Source: Chthoniobacterales bacterium
GTDB taxonomy: Bacteria > Verrucomicrobiota > Verrucomicrobiia > Chthoniobacterales > JACTMZ01
Direction: 5' to 3'
DNA: 54,460 nt
NCBI GenBank assembly: GCA_014879535.1
Contig: JACSRX010000094.1
Location: 1-54,460, forward strand
Shown here: one piece after another, positions 7,851 through 16,753 of the stretch
Position numbering within the stretch: the stretch's first letter is position 1
Layout: each line of letters starts with the position of its first letter
Made by a program: the position numbers and the translations under genes
The notes under the pieces: generated by a model
What the model saw: the letters and a program-made list of their open reading frames with translations, nothing else
Told to the model about the DNA's origin: nothing
The model's database searches: none

Positions 7851-8723
7851 ATGTCCGGGGAGGCCTTGAAAGAACTGCTTCTGCCGGTGGCGCTCTTCGC
7901 CATTCTTTTCGGAATGGGGCTGAGTCTGCGCCCGGCGGACTTTCTGAGGGTGATTCTTTCACCCAAGGCGAAACTGGTCGGGTTGGGGTGCCAGCTTGTC
8001 CTGCTGCCGGTCGTGGCTTTCATCCTGGCGCTGGCTTTCCGGCTGCCGGGTGAGCTTGCTGTCGGCCTCATGGTGCTGGCCGCCTGCCCCGGGGGCGCAA
8101 CCTCCAACGTGATCACGCACCTTGCCCGCGGTGACACAGCCCTTTCCGTCACGGTCACCGCGATTTCCAGCGTGGTCTGCGTGTTCACCATCCCGTGGAT
8201 CATCGGCATCTCGATGGATTACTTCCTCGGCGGTGCCGCAGCCATCCGCCTTCCGTTCTGGAAAACCCTTGCTCAACTGACTGCCGTCACCATTGTTCCG
8301 ATCATCCTCGGCATGGCTCTCAAGGGAGCACAGCCGGCGCTCGCCGCAAGGCTGGCGCGTCCGGCCAATGTGTTTTCACTGGCGTTTCTCGCCGCGATCA
8401 TTGTCGCCGCGGTTCTCCGGGAGGACGACCTCGTCCATCAATTCCGCGTGGCCGGGCCGGCAGCCATCACGCTCAATATCCTCACGATGAGCCTGGGCTT
8501 CGCCGTCGGTTCGCTGTTCGGACTTCCGCAAGCGCAAAAAATCACCATTGCAATCGAAGCCGGCATCCAGAACGGAACCCTGGCCTTGGGCATCAGCCTC
8601 GGCCTGCTTGAGAGCGCCCGGATTGCGATGCCATCCGTGGTTTATTGCCTCTTCATGTTCCTCACCGGCGGCTGCATGATCGCCCGCTACGGGCGGAGAA
8701 CTCCCCTGCGCCCGGTGTCGTGA
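7851..8723 (+). CDS. Bile acid:sodium symporter (BASS/SBF) family transporter
   Basis: The 290-residue integral membrane protein has about nine or ten hydrophobic segments. It carries the SBF-family motif ACPGGATSNVITHLARGDTALSVTVT (about residues 79-104) and the second conserved region EAGIQNGTLALGISLG. Bacterial members import small organic anions with sodium, for example bile-acid-like compounds, pantothenate or keto acids. The substrate cannot be predicted here. It ends 3 bp before a strong hairpin region shared with the convergent lipoprotein gene. Confidence 0.88.
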   Translation: MSGEALKELLLPVALFAILFGMGLSLRPADFLRVILSPKAKLVGLGCQLVLLPVVAFILALAFRLPGELAVGLMVLAACPGGATSNVITHLARGDTALSVTVTAISSVVCVFTIPWIIGISMDYFLGGAAAIRLPFWKTLAQLTAVTIVPIILGMALKGAQPALAARLARPANVFSLAFLAAIIVAAVLREDDLVHQFRVAGPAAITLNILTMSLGFAVGSLFGLPQAQKITIAIEAGIQNGTLALGISLGLLESARIAMPSVVYCLFMFLTGGCMIARYGRRTPLRPVS

Positions 8724-8725
8724 TC

Positions 8726-8762
8726 AAAAAAAAGAACCGCCGCCCGGTCATCGGGCGGCGGT
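8726..8762 (-). terminator. Rho-independent terminator for the 8788-9321 gene, probably bidirectional
   Basis: A perfect 11-bp GC-rich stem (8736-8746 with 8752-8762) closes a GTCAT loop. Read on the minus strand the hairpin is followed by TTCTTTTTTTT (A-run at 8726-8733), a canonical intrinsic terminator. It sits between convergent genes, so the hairpin can also stop the transporter transcript. Confidence 0.9.
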
Positions 8763-8787
8763 CTTGAACACGGATGGAATGACCGGA

Positions 8788-9321
8788 TCAGCGGTTGTCC
8801 AAGGTGTCTTGGTTGATCTCCTCCCCGACCTTCTTGGCCCCCTCGCCCACGTCTTCCGTGGCGCCCCAGACTCCGGTCGAAACATCGTCCACGGCGCGTC
8901 CGGCCGCATCGAGTGACCGCGCTCCGGCATCGTAGGCACCCTCGACACCCGTCTGGATGGAGGCACCGGCGGCATCGATTGTGGCCCCGGCATCGTGGGA
9001 CACGCCTTCAGCGACATCCTTGATGGCGGCCCCGGCGGCGTCCACGGAGGCGCCGACATCCTGGGCCGTGCCTTCGGCGGCATCCCTGATGGCTGCACCC
9101 GCTGCATCAACGGAGGCGCCGACATCATGGGCTGTTCCCTTGGCGGCGTCCTTCGTGGCATCCCATGCACCTTCCGTAACCGCCGCTGCTCCGGAAGCGG
9201 TCTCGGCAACAGCGTCACCGGTCTTCTCCACGGCCGTCTGTGTGTCCTGACCGGCCTTGTCACAAGCCGCCAGTCCGAACACCGTGACTGCGGAAACAAC
9301 GTATAAGAATTGGGTTTTCAT
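8788..9321 (-). CDS. Repetitive Ala/Asp-rich lipoprotein, LEA-like
   Basis: The 177-residue product starts with a lipoprotein signal peptide (LAAC, Cys20). The mature protein is built of short alternating Ala/Gly/Asp/Thr motifs predicted to form amphipathic helix. Residues 63-128 are three tandem 22-residue repeats of the type TAHDVGASVDAAGAAIRDAAEG, and weaker copies of the same pattern flank them. The composition recalls LEA and apolipoprotein-like stress proteins and the Lpp-type helical lipoproteins, but no family is certain. The start is the ATG at the signal peptide; the open frame continues upstream through noncoding sequence and is not used. Confidence 0.85.
   Translation of the reverse strand: MKTQFLYVVSAVTVFGLAACDKAGQDTQTAVEKTGDAVAETASGAAAVTEGAWDATKDAAKGTAHDVGASVDAAGAAIRDAAEGTAQDVGASVDAAGAAIKDVAEGVSHDAGATIDAAGASIQTGVEGAYDAGARSLDAAGRAVDDVSTGVWGATEDVGEGAKKVGEEINQDTLDNR
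8938..9135 (-). repeat. Three tandem 66-bp coding repeats
   Basis: These encode residues 63-84, 85-106 and 107-128 of the lipoprotein. The first two copies are nearly identical at protein level (GASVDAAGAAI in both) and the third is diverged (GATIDAAGASI). Internal duplication is the simplest origin. Confidence 0.85.
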
Positions 9322-9689
9322 AGCATCATCACGTTGGGCAATCGGAGGTGGAGGCGCAAACACTTTCTCAACTTTTATTCGCGCCAGCCGGAAGGGATTT
9401 GCGCGTTCGGCCTCGACCCCGGCACCGGCGTCGCTTGGAGCAACACTCTGGACGGCTGAAGGATTTCCATCCTCCACGCCTGCCGGAAGACACTCCTTTT
9501 CTGGCACTTTCATCAACACGCCCAATTCCTGCATGTTGCTTCCGGGACCTGAGGCGCAGCAACTGGCCGCCGGCACACGCTTCGTCCTCCCCTCGATGTT
9601 CATCCCCTCGGCTTGATCTGGCTTTGCATGGCAGGGGGAGAACTTCCGTGGATGGGCGTGGTAATCCACGGACTGCCCCCCCTCCCCGG
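9322..9689. other. Noncoding interval without a recognisable gene
   Basis: This 368-bp stretch lies between the lipoprotein start and the response-regulator stop. It has open frames on both strands, but none has a signal peptide, a known domain or plausible codon use. Apart from the inverted repeat at 9646-9671 and a promoter that must exist for the lipoprotein gene, I see nothing in it. Confidence 0.5.
9646..9671 (-). terminator. Possible transcription terminator of the pilus/two-component operon
   Basis: The perfect inverted repeat CCGTGGAT/ATCCACGG has a 10-nt loop and begins 19 bp beyond the response-regulator stop. It lacks a U-tract, so it may be only an mRNA-stabilising or Rho-assisted end. 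Confidence 0.4.
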
Positions 9690-10352
9690 TCAGGCCTCGA
9701 TGATGTGGTTGCGGATGGCGTATCGCACAAGCTCGCCGATCGAATGCAATCCGAGTTTGCGCATGATGGCCGCCCGGTGGGTCTCCACGGTCTTCACGCT
9801 GATGCCGAGCTTGTCGGCAACCTCCTTGTTGCCATAGCCCTCGGCCAGCAGCTGGATGATCTCCCTCTCGCGGGCGGTGGGTTTGTCTTCGGGCTCCGGC
9901 TCCCCATGCGGAAGGTTGCCGCCGCGCATGCTGTCGAAGATCACTTCCGAAATTTTCGAGCTGAAATAATGCCGCCCGTCGAGGACGCACTCGATGGCCT
10001 GCAGAAGCTGGCTGCCGGCGTCCGACTTGAGCACATAGCCGTGCGCACCGATGCGGAAGATCTCAACCACCACCTGCTCGGCATCATGGACCGTGAAGAC
10101 GAGCACCTTGGTCTGCGGGCACAGCTTGAGGATCTGCCTCGCGGCCTCGATGCCGTTCAATTCGGGCATCGTCACATCGACGATGGCCACGTCGGGCTGG
10201 AGTTCCGTCGCCATCTTGACGGCCTCACGTCCGCTCGTCGCCTCGCCGCAGCACACATAGCAAGGCTGGCTTTCCACCAGGTTTCTCACGCCTCCGCGCA
10301 CGATTTCGTGGTCGTCAGCAATGAGGATTTTACGCTTCTTCTTCGAGGACAT
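9690..10352 (-). CDS. NarL/FixJ-family response regulator
   Basis: The 220-residue transcription factor has a receiver domain (about residues 8-120) with acidic Asp13/Asp14, phosphoacceptor Asp59 in VAIVDVTMPELNG, Thr87 and Lys109. A LuxR-type helix-turn-helix follows at about 155-215 (TAREREIIQLLAEGYGNKEVADKLGISVKTVETHRAAIMRKLG). It is the cognate partner of the kinase upstream. Its start lies 23 bp inside the kinase gene, so the two are translationally coupled. Being last in the pilus operon, it may report on or control that machine; targets are unknown. Confidence 0.95.
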   Translation of the reverse strand: MSSKKKRKILIADDHEIVRGGVRNLVESQPCYVCCGEATSGREAVKMATELQPDVAIVDVTMPELNGIEAARQILKLCPQTKVLVFTVHDAEQVVVEIFRIGAHGYVLKSDAGSQLLQAIECVLDGRHYFSSKISEVIFDSMRGGNLPHGEPEPEDKPTAREREIIQLLAEGYGNKEVADKLGISVKTVETHRAAIMRKLGLHSIGELVRYAIRNHIIEA

Positions 10353-12090
10353 CGGCGTGGGATGAATTGAAAGCCAGGCGGCACTTTACCGAGACACCGT
10401 AGGGAGAGGAATCAACTTCCAACGCGCCACCGAGGTGATTCATGCGCTCCCTCATCCCGGCCAGACCCACCCCGGAGGATTGTCCGGGCAACTGGTTGTC
10501 CGGGAGGCCTTCCCCGTTGTCCCGGATCTCGAGGAACACGCCTTCGCTCTCACTGCTGCGCAGGGTGATCCAGGCCTTGGTGGCCCCGGCGTGGCGGTAG
10601 ATGTTGCTGAGGGCTTCCTGCACGATCCGGAATAGCGCCGTCTCCACGACGGGATCCAGCCGGTTGAAATCCACCGGGATATCCAGGGCCACCGGGATCC
10701 CGTTGCGGCTGGTGAACCCCTCGGAAAACCAGCGGATGGCGAAGGCCAGCCCCTGCTCCTCAAGCAGGGGCGGATGCAAAAGGTAGGAGATGTTGCGCAG
10801 TTCCAGGCAAACCTGCCGGCTGATGGCGCGCGTCTCGGCGGCGACCTTCCTGGCATGTTCGCCATCGGCAAGAGACTCCAAAACACTCGTGTTCATCTCC
10901 AGGGCGGAAAGACTCTGGGCCGTCGAATCGTGCAGTTCACGCGCTATGCGGCGGCGCTCCTCGTCCTGCAGGTTCATCAGGCGGCCGGAGAGGACCCGCA
11001 ACTCCCTCTGTGATTCCTGCAACCTCCGCCGGGCGCTCACCTCGGGAGTCACATCCACGGCGATCCACTGGCCGCCTGCCGACCGCCCATCCCCATGGAA
11101 ATTGGCGCGCAGGGTGCTGCGATACCACACGCTGAAGGAATTGTCCCTGGTCATGGCGTGGGTGAACGAACTCACCGGGGCGGATGCGGTGAGCCTCTCC
11201 ATTGTGTCGCTCACGAGGCGCATGGTCTCGGGGTCGAGACAGGCCTCCATGGAAGGCCGCAATCCCCGGGGCGGGCTGACACAGAGATCCTCAAACGCCC
11301 TGTTGTGCACGAGGATCCGGTTGTTCTCGTCGAACCGGCACACGCTTTCCGTCTGGTCCTCCACCACGTTGCGGTATTCGCGCTCCGCCGCCTGCACAAG
11401 GGAGGCCAGTTCCTCGATGCTGGAGGCCAGTTGGGCCAGTTCGTCATCCCCGGGGAAATCGAGCTTCACCGGCAACCGCTCGGAATCCTTCTCGTGTTCG
11501 ACCTTCTCGGCAAGCCGCTGGATGCGCCCCAGAATGGTCCTGTCCAGCACGATGAAGATCAGCAACAGCGTGACACCTCCCGCCACCGTCAGCCCCAGTA
11601 GAAAAAGCCTCGCGGCGATCTCCCCCGGGCGATTGAAGGGACTGCCGCCCTCGACTTCAATGGAGCCGATCACCCGACCGGACCCGTCGGTCCAAGGCAG
11701 CGATACGGGCGCCTGTCCATGGGCGGGAAGGCTCAGGAGCCCGGAGGCATCCGTCGCGGGCCGGAACGTGACATTGCGGCCGAGAATCAAGGTCACCTGT
11801 TGCAGCGCCCCGGCATCGGGCGCCGCGGCGCCTTCCCCGCTCTGCGCCACGAGAAACTCCCGGGCGCGCCCCGCCGCCGAGCGCAGTTCCTCCTCCCCGG
11901 CCAGATCAAACTGCCGGAACATCGCCAGCCACACTCCTGCGGATACGGCGCAACCCAAACCCAGGAGCAAAAGGGTGAGCACGAGCAGCGCGCGCGAATA
12001 CACCGTCTCCGACCGCAACCCCAGCAGCCGCCCCAGCCGCGTCAACACGCGACCGGCCAGCGAATCGGCCTCGGGAACGAAACGAACCAT
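10330..12090 (-). CDS. NarX/DegS-type sensor histidine kinase with PAS domain
   Basis: The 586-residue membrane kinase has membrane segments at about 33-57 and 160-182. These enclose a periplasmic sensor region of about 100 residues. A HAMP-like linker (183-235) follows, then a PAS-like domain (about 238-352, ending at the TPEVSARRRLQES junction). The HisKA_3 dimerisation region has RRRIARELHDSTAQ (His387). The HATPase_c domain has EALSNIYRHAGA, DNGEGLP and GVGLAGMRERM. It phosphorylates the NarL-type regulator encoded next. The ATG at 12090 lies 4 bp after the GspF stop, which places the pair in the pilus operon. The ligand is unknown. Confidence 0.95.
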   Translation of the reverse strand: MVRFVPEADSLAGRVLTRLGRLLGLRSETVYSRALLVLTLLLLGLGCAVSAGVWLAMFRQFDLAGEEELRSAAGRAREFLVAQSGEGAAAPDAGALQQVTLILGRNVTFRPATDASGLLSLPAHGQAPVSLPWTDGSGRVIGSIEVEGGSPFNRPGEIAARLFLLGLTVAGGVTLLLIFIVLDRTILGRIQRLAEKVEHEKDSERLPVKLDFPGDDELAQLASSIEELASLVQAAEREYRNVVEDQTESVCRFDENNRILVHNRAFEDLCVSPPRGLRPSMEACLDPETMRLVSDTMERLTASAPVSSFTHAMTRDNSFSVWYRSTLRANFHGDGRSAGGQWIAVDVTPEVSARRRLQESQRELRVLSGRLMNLQDEERRRIARELHDSTAQSLSALEMNTSVLESLADGEHARKVAAETRAISRQVCLELRNISYLLHPPLLEEQGLAFAIRWFSEGFTSRNGIPVALDIPVDFNRLDPVVETALFRIVQEALSNIYRHAGATKAWITLRSSESEGVFLEIRDNGEGLPDNQLPGQSSGVGLAGMRERMNHLGGALEVDSSPYGVSVKCRLAFNSSHADVLEEEA

Positions 12091-12094
12091 CGCG

Positions 12095-13375
12095 CTAGCT
12101 CCCCGGAACCGCGGGAGCGGACATCCCCGGGGGTGCCTTGCCGGGATGTTTCGTGTCGGGGATGATCACCTTGCTCAGGCCGAAGATCGGCCCGTAGATC
12201 GCGTAGATGATGCCGCCGACAACCGAGCCGAGGATCACAAGGACGAAAGGTTCGAGAATCTTGTCGAACTGCGCGGCGATCAGGTCCAGTTCCTCCTCGT
12301 AGTCCGAGGCGATCTGGTCGAGCACCTCGTTCATGCCCCCTGTTTCCCCCGCCATCTGCAGCACACCGGCGATCATGCGGCCGTCGGCCCCGAGGCGGTG
12401 CGCCTCCATGAGGAAACTCTCGGGCATGGACAGCCCGTCGTTGATGTGGTCCCGCACGGCCAGGAAAAACCCCTCGAACTCCACGTGATTGGCGGATTTC
12501 GCCGCGATCTGCAGGGCCAGCACCACCCGCACATTGGCCTGGAGCAGGAGCGCCAGCACACGGAAGCTCACCATCGCCGCCGTTTTCTTGATGATCATTC
12601 CGATGCTCGGGATTCTCGATAGGGCGATCTGCACCTGCGGGATGGCGTAAATTTTCGACCAGTTCTTGAAAAACACGATCAGGGCGATGACCGGAACCGC
12701 CGCCATGTAGGGCTGGTGGATGAGCATGTCCGAAAACGCGACCATGATCCTCGTCGCAAGCGGCAGCTGGACATTCATCGACGCGTAGAGCTTCGAAATG
12801 GAAGGCACCAGCGTGAAACTCATCAGCAGGATCACGACGAGTGCCAGCACGATGACAATGACGGGGTAAATGAGGCCCGCCCGCAGCTTCCGCAGGATGC
12901 GCAGCGATTTTTCCCTGCCGCTCGTGATCTGCTTGAACACCGCGTCGGTGTGACCCGATTCCTCGCCCGCCTGGATCAGGGCGAGCACGTCCTCGGTGAA
13001 CAGGTCGGGGTGCTGGGCAAAGCAGTCGCTCAATTTTTCCCCGGCCAGGATCCCCTTGCTGATCTCGGCGACCGCCCCGCGATAGCGCGGTGACTGCAGC
13101 CTCGGGGCCATCAGTTCGATACTCTTGTTGATCGCAATGTTTCGTTCGAGGCATCGTGCCAGGCCGCTGAAAAATCCCGCCGACTCCGCGAGGGTCGGCT
13201 TTTTCATCGTCAACCGGTGCACCCACTCATCGACACCGGTGATGTCCGTCACCGTCACGGTCTCATTGGGGGCCTTGCCGGCCCCGACGACCGCCCTGTC
13301 GTCATCGTCGGTATCCACCACGACCTCGGTCGTCCGGCCGTTGTAGATGTTCGAGAGGATGACCTTCTTCAGCAT
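12095..13375 (-). CDS. Type II secretion/type IV pilus inner-membrane platform protein (GspF/PilC family)
   Basis: The 426-residue protein has the duplicated T2SSF domain. The first copy is at about residues 64-190 (FFSGLARCLERNIAINKSIELM, then a membrane segment at 168-190). The second ends with the C-terminal membrane segment ILEPFVLVILGSVVGGIIYAIYGPIFGL. It forms the inner-membrane platform that couples the cytoplasmic ATPase to pilin movement. The N-terminal 60 residues, rich in Asp, precede the first domain, as is common. It follows the minor prepilin gene by 82 bp, the largest gap in this part of the cluster. Confidence 0.93.
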   Translation of the reverse strand: MLKKVILSNIYNGRTTEVVVDTDDDDRAVVGAGKAPNETVTVTDITGVDEWVHRLTMKKPTLAESAGFFSGLARCLERNIAINKSIELMAPRLQSPRYRGAVAEISKGILAGEKLSDCFAQHPDLFTEDVLALIQAGEESGHTDAVFKQITSGREKSLRILRKLRAGLIYPVIVIVLALVVILLMSFTLVPSISKLYASMNVQLPLATRIMVAFSDMLIHQPYMAAVPVIALIVFFKNWSKIYAIPQVQIALSRIPSIGMIIKKTAAMVSFRVLALLLQANVRVVLALQIAAKSANHVEFEGFFLAVRDHINDGLSMPESFLMEAHRLGADGRMIAGVLQMAGETGGMNEVLDQIASDYEEELDLIAAQFDKILEPFVLVILGSVVGGIIYAIYGPIFGLSKVIIPDTKHPGKAPPGMSAPAVPGS

Positions 13376-13457
13376 GACGAAGGCGTATTGTAGCGGATGG
13401 TGCGCCCTGTGGCACGCTTTGCCTTGGATGTGCCCCCCGGTGCCTGTCCCCCCGGAT

Positions 13458-13880
13458 TCATCGGATCACCGGCCGCAATATCTGCACGGTGTTCGTCCGC
13501 AACGGATCCGCATCATCCCCGGGAAGCGGCATGGCAAACACCATCGTGCATGTCGTGAACTCCAGCGGAATCGTCCCGCCGATGCTCACCGCGATGTTGG
13601 TTTGTTGCGGCTCCGAAAAGACGATCGAGAATGTCCCCTCGGCCGGGGAGGAATTCGTGCCGCATACCTCGGGCAGGATGGCGCGGATCTGGTCGCTGCC
13701 CAACCCGAGCCGGTGGAGCATCACGGCCTGCTCCTGCAAATTCGCCGCGCGCAGCGACGCGGCATTGACCTCCTCCTGGGCCATCAGGGTGTTGATCAGC
13801 ATGGCCGCGGCGGTCATGCCGATCCCGATGACAGCCACCGCCACCATCACCTCGACCAGGCTGTAGGCCCCCCGTCTCAT
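13458..13880 (-). CDS. Minor prepilin, PilV-like
   Basis: The 140-residue protein begins MRRGAYSLVEVMVAVAVIGIGMTAAAMLI. This is a type III signal with Glu at +5 of the mature protein and a hydrophobic stalk helix, so a prepilin peptidase should cleave before Tyr. The residue at -1 is Ala rather than the usual Gly. The short C-terminal head has two Cys (VCGTNSS and TTCTM) that could form a disulfide. The ATG at 13880 overlaps the preceding stop as ATGA, which supports it over an ATG eight codons upstream. By position it is a minor pilin of the PilV/GspI type. Confidence 0.85.
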   Translation of the reverse strand: MRRGAYSLVEVMVAVAVIGIGMTAAAMLINTLMAQEEVNAASLRAANLQEQAVMLHRLGLGSDQIRAILPEVCGTNSSPAEGTFSIVFSEPQQTNIAVSIGGTIPLEFTTCTMVFAMPLPGDDADPLRTNTVQILRPVIR

Positions 13881-15100
13881 AACGCGCGGTTGTCCTCCAG
13901 CCACATCATGCGGTCCGCGATGACGTCCAAGCCGCCCGGATCGGCCTCACGGGTGAAATAGGAGGCTCCGGCAGGGAACAGGACATCGGCGTCCGACCGG
14001 ATGCCGCCCGTGATCGGAAGCATTCCTGTGTTGAAGGTGACGTTCATTTTCGAGGCGCTCATCCCCAGCCGCCAGAACGTCGGGTTGTTCGTGGTCCTCA
14101 CCGTGAAGACATTGGTTGAAAATGCGCTGCGCTGGACGTTGACGTAAACCCGGCGCAGGTTGTTGTTGGTCAGGACAAGCGTTGTGACATTCGTGTTCGC
14201 CGCGGGCACCTCGACGTGCACGGGGAAATCGTAGGCCCCGCCCGGCGCGCCGCGGAGCTGGATCGCACGGACCGCATAGTTGCTCCCGTTCGTGAACGTC
14301 GCGGACTGAGGAACCGTGTATTTCAGCACCGAATTGGTGCCCGTCGGCACCGCGCTCAAATCAAGCACAGCCTGAAGGGTTGTGCTGTTCGTCCAGAGTT
14401 GGAAGGTCACATTGGTGAAATCCCCCGCTTGGGACGCCCCGATGGGAACGTCGAGATACCCCATGTATCCGGTGGTGTCATTGGTGTTCGTGTTGGTGAC
14501 CGAGCTGACCGGAAGCCGCGGCAGCCCCTCGTATCCCACGAAGGCACCCGCCGCCCCCATGTTGATGTAGGGTGCCGCGGCAAAGAGAACAGACGCGGTG
14601 GACGGCCGCTGCCGCACGAAAGTGTAACCCGCCGCGATCGGACTCCGTGTGCGGACCTGGAAGTTCCAGTCGACGTTCGTCATCCCGTCCCACACCTCAC
14701 CGGGAATCCACACGCGGTAAAAACCGCCCCGCTCCATCAGGTTGAACGGATTGATGTTGAGCATGGCGTTCGTGGACGTCTCCGAAGCGGTTTCCCAGAA
14801 ATTTCCCACATCACCCCGCGCGGTGAGTTCGAACCGGCCCAGCCCGTTGGTCGCGGTGACGGCCGGTGAACCGTTGGTGAACATGAACATGCGGGAAAGC
14901 AGGAACTGGCGTGCCATGGCCCGGCTGTTTTCCAGCGTGATCCGCCGCTGGGCGGCCGTCCATTCGGTCTGCCCCGCGACCGACTGGGTCGCGGTCATCT
15001 GGGCCACGCCTCCGAGCACGAGCGCCCCCACCACCAGCAGGAGGAGGGCGAACACCAGCACGGCTCCGGAACGCCCGGGATTCGGCGGGAGCGTCTTCAT
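13877..15100 (-). CDS. PilX/GspK-like minor pilin or pilus assembly protein
   Basis: The 407-residue protein begins MKTLPPNPGRSGAVLVFALLLLVVGALVLGG. This is a prepilin-like N-terminus in which position +5 is not Glu, as in GspK/PilX tip pseudopilins. The large Asn/Thr-rich ectodomain has no domain I recognise. It includes many TNT-type stretches and aromatic residues, typical of secreted Verrucomicrobial proteins. A GspK-like role at the tip of the pseudopilus is plausible from N-terminus and gene order. Both ends overlap neighbours as ATGA, so it is translated as part of a coupled string. Confidence 0.8.
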   Translation of the reverse strand: MKTLPPNPGRSGAVLVFALLLLVVGALVLGGVAQMTATQSVAGQTEWTAAQRRITLENSRAMARQFLLSRMFMFTNGSPAVTATNGLGRFELTARGDVGNFWETASETSTNAMLNINPFNLMERGGFYRVWIPGEVWDGMTNVDWNFQVRTRSPIAAGYTFVRQRPSTASVLFAAAPYINMGAAGAFVGYEGLPRLPVSSVTNTNTNDTTGYMGYLDVPIGASQAGDFTNVTFQLWTNSTTLQAVLDLSAVPTGTNSVLKYTVPQSATFTNGSNYAVRAIQLRGAPGGAYDFPVHVEVPAANTNVTTLVLTNNNLRRVYVNVQRSAFSTNVFTVRTTNNPTFWRLGMSASKMNVTFNTGMLPITGGIRSDADVLFPAGASYFTREADPGGLDVIADRMMWLEDNRAL

Positions 15101-16020
15101 TGTCCGGGAAAGGCGGGCAGCACGAAAAACAGCGATGTGCGCCGCGCCATGTTGGCGTATTCGGCCCGGGGCGTTCCGGCCGAGCCGGTGAGAACCGGGC
15201 GCCCGCTGAGATACGACACCAACGGATCGGGCCACCAGACGAACGAGAACGCCCCGTTGGGGGCGACCCGGAAAAGGTCCGCCGCAGGATCCCCCACGGC
15301 CTGCGCCGAACGCTCGAAAAAAGCGCCCAGGGGACGGAACGGATCCGTCGTGTTTGCATCGCCCGGGTAGAACACATGGTAGTAATCCGTCGGCACTGTC
15401 GCATTGGTCCCATACCGCCGCACCGAGGCGTAGGTTCCCGGAGGCGACGCGGTGGGGAGGAAATCCACCTCGTAGGTTGCCACCATGCGGAGGGTGTTGG
15501 CCGAGTCCGTGATGTTGTCGAGACCCCGCACGATGAAAATGCTGGCGTTGGTGGTCGCCAAAGCTCCCGACTGTGCCGCGGGAAAAACGGATGCCAAGTC
15601 GGCGTCGGCGTCGATCAGGAGACCGCGGAAGGCCGCGGGCGTCGTCACATTGCGGAAGTCGTTCGTGGACACGTCGATCGACGCGGGCCGCACCCCCCCG
15701 AGTTGGTTCCTCCCCAGCACGAACACGGCCGATCCGGCGGCGACATCGCTCATCAGCCGGTCCTTCATGCGGCGCGCCTGTGCGGCCTGGAAATAATTCG
15801 GGTTCTGGCCGATGGTGACGAAATTGGTTGTGACCCCGTAGAGCGTGCTGTGGTTTGCCGGGGTGATGGCCACATCCACGCGGCCCCCGCGCGTCGGCGC
15901 GCCGGCAACCGTGGAAAACCCGATCACCGCCGCGGCGATCAAGCCCGCCCCGACCACAAGGGTTACAAGCAGTTCGACGAACGTGAGGCCGCTATTGGCG
16001 GTCTGGAGGGGCGCTTTCAT
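15097..16020 (-). CDS. Minor prepilin, PilW/GspJ-like
   Basis: The 307-residue protein has the type III signal ANSGLTFVELLVTLVVGAGLIAAAVIGF: Gly at -1, Glu at +5, then a hydrophobic stalk. The head domain (about 270 residues) has no recognised fold and is rich in Thr, Asn and Asp. The start at 16020 is fixed by the signal sequence; earlier in-frame sequence overlaps the upstream gene in another reading frame. The coding region overlaps that gene by 29 bp. Size and order suggest a PilW/GspJ-type minor pilin. Confidence 0.85.
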   Translation of the reverse strand: MKAPLQTANSGLTFVELLVTLVVGAGLIAAAVIGFSTVAGAPTRGGRVDVAITPANHSTLYGVTTNFVTIGQNPNYFQAAQARRMKDRLMSDVAAGSAVFVLGRNQLGGVRPASIDVSTNDFRNVTTPAAFRGLLIDADADLASVFPAAQSGALATTNASIFIVRGLDNITDSANTLRMVATYEVDFLPTASPPGTYASVRRYGTNATVPTDYYHVFYPGDANTTDPFRPLGAFFERSAQAVGDPAADLFRVAPNGAFSFVWWPDPLVSYLSGRPVLTGSAGTPRAEYANMARRTSLFFVLPAFPGQ

Positions 16021-16753
16021 CCCGGGCCGGAGGCTTGGTGACGCCGAGCAGTTCGAGGGAACGGTCCACCATGCTCTCGTGTTTCTGCTCTTCGGCACCT
16101 TGGAGGAAATCTTCGACACCCGAGGTCTTGATCGGGGGCAATGCGGCCTCTCCCTCGGGACCGGCAGCCACGAACTCCAGGAACACGTCACCAGGCATCA
16201 GCGAACGGACCTTGGGTGCCACGTCGACGCTCACCCCGAATGTTCTCGGTTCCAGCGAGGAATCCGATTCCACAAATGTGAACGTCACTTCCCGCTCGGT
16301 GATGGATTTCACCCGGAGAACCTCGGCCTGATCGGCGAAAAGCTGCGGCACCAGCTCCCCCTCGCGGAGCATCAGCGGGCCGATCAGCACGCTGTAATCT
16401 CCAGGCGCTCCGGACATCCCGCTGATCCGCATGTTGGCCAGCACGCGCCGGATTTTCGCCTCCTCCGTCTCCGCGACCCCGGCAACGGCACCGCTTTCCG
16501 GCTCGGGAACCGAGACGAGCCCGAACGGGTTGCGCTCGTTTCCGACCACAGTCAGTGAAGTGAAGGACTGCGGACCCAGCAGTGCACGGTCGGGCCGGGG
16601 TCCGAGAGGAGCGGCCGCGGGGGAAGGTGGAGGCACAAGCGGAGTGGAAGCCGGCTTCGGTTGGCCGAAGGCCGCCCACGCCCCGAGGAGGACCACCGCA
16701 ACCGAAAGGGCCGCTCCGGATTTGCGCGACGGAATGCGGGACAAAAGCGTCAT
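15992..16753 (-). CDS. Pilus-associated protein in the PilP position, unrecognised family
   Basis: The 253-residue protein has an N-terminal hydrophobic segment (GAALSVAVVLLGAWAAFG) that may be a signal anchor. A Pro-rich linker and a central beta-rich region (SLTVVGNERNPFGLVSVPEPE onward, then VTFTFVESD) follow. Pro-rich linkers and a small periplasmic beta domain fit PilP-like proteins that link PilN/PilO to the secretin. However, I do not recognise a PilP signature and the assignment rests on gene order after PilM-PilN-PilO. It overlaps the PilO-like gene as ATGA. Confidence 0.75.
   Translation of the reverse strand: MTLLSRIPSRKSGAALSVAVVLLGAWAAFGQPKPASTPLVPPPSPAAAPLGPRPDRALLGPQSFTSLTVVGNERNPFGLVSVPEPESGAVAGVAETEEAKIRRVLANMRISGMSGAPGDYSVLIGPLMLREGELVPQLFADQAEVLRVKSITEREVTFTFVESDSSLEPRTFGVSVDVAPKVRSLMPGDVFLEFVAAGPEGEAALPPIKTSGVEDFLQGAEEQKHESMVDRSLELLGVTKPPARDESAPPDRQ

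Noticed and set aside
9322-9990. Extension of the repetitive lipoprotein frame by more than 200 codons upstream
   Set aside because: A signal peptide with lipobox begins exactly at the ATG at 9321, and the upstream part overlaps the response regulator in another frame.
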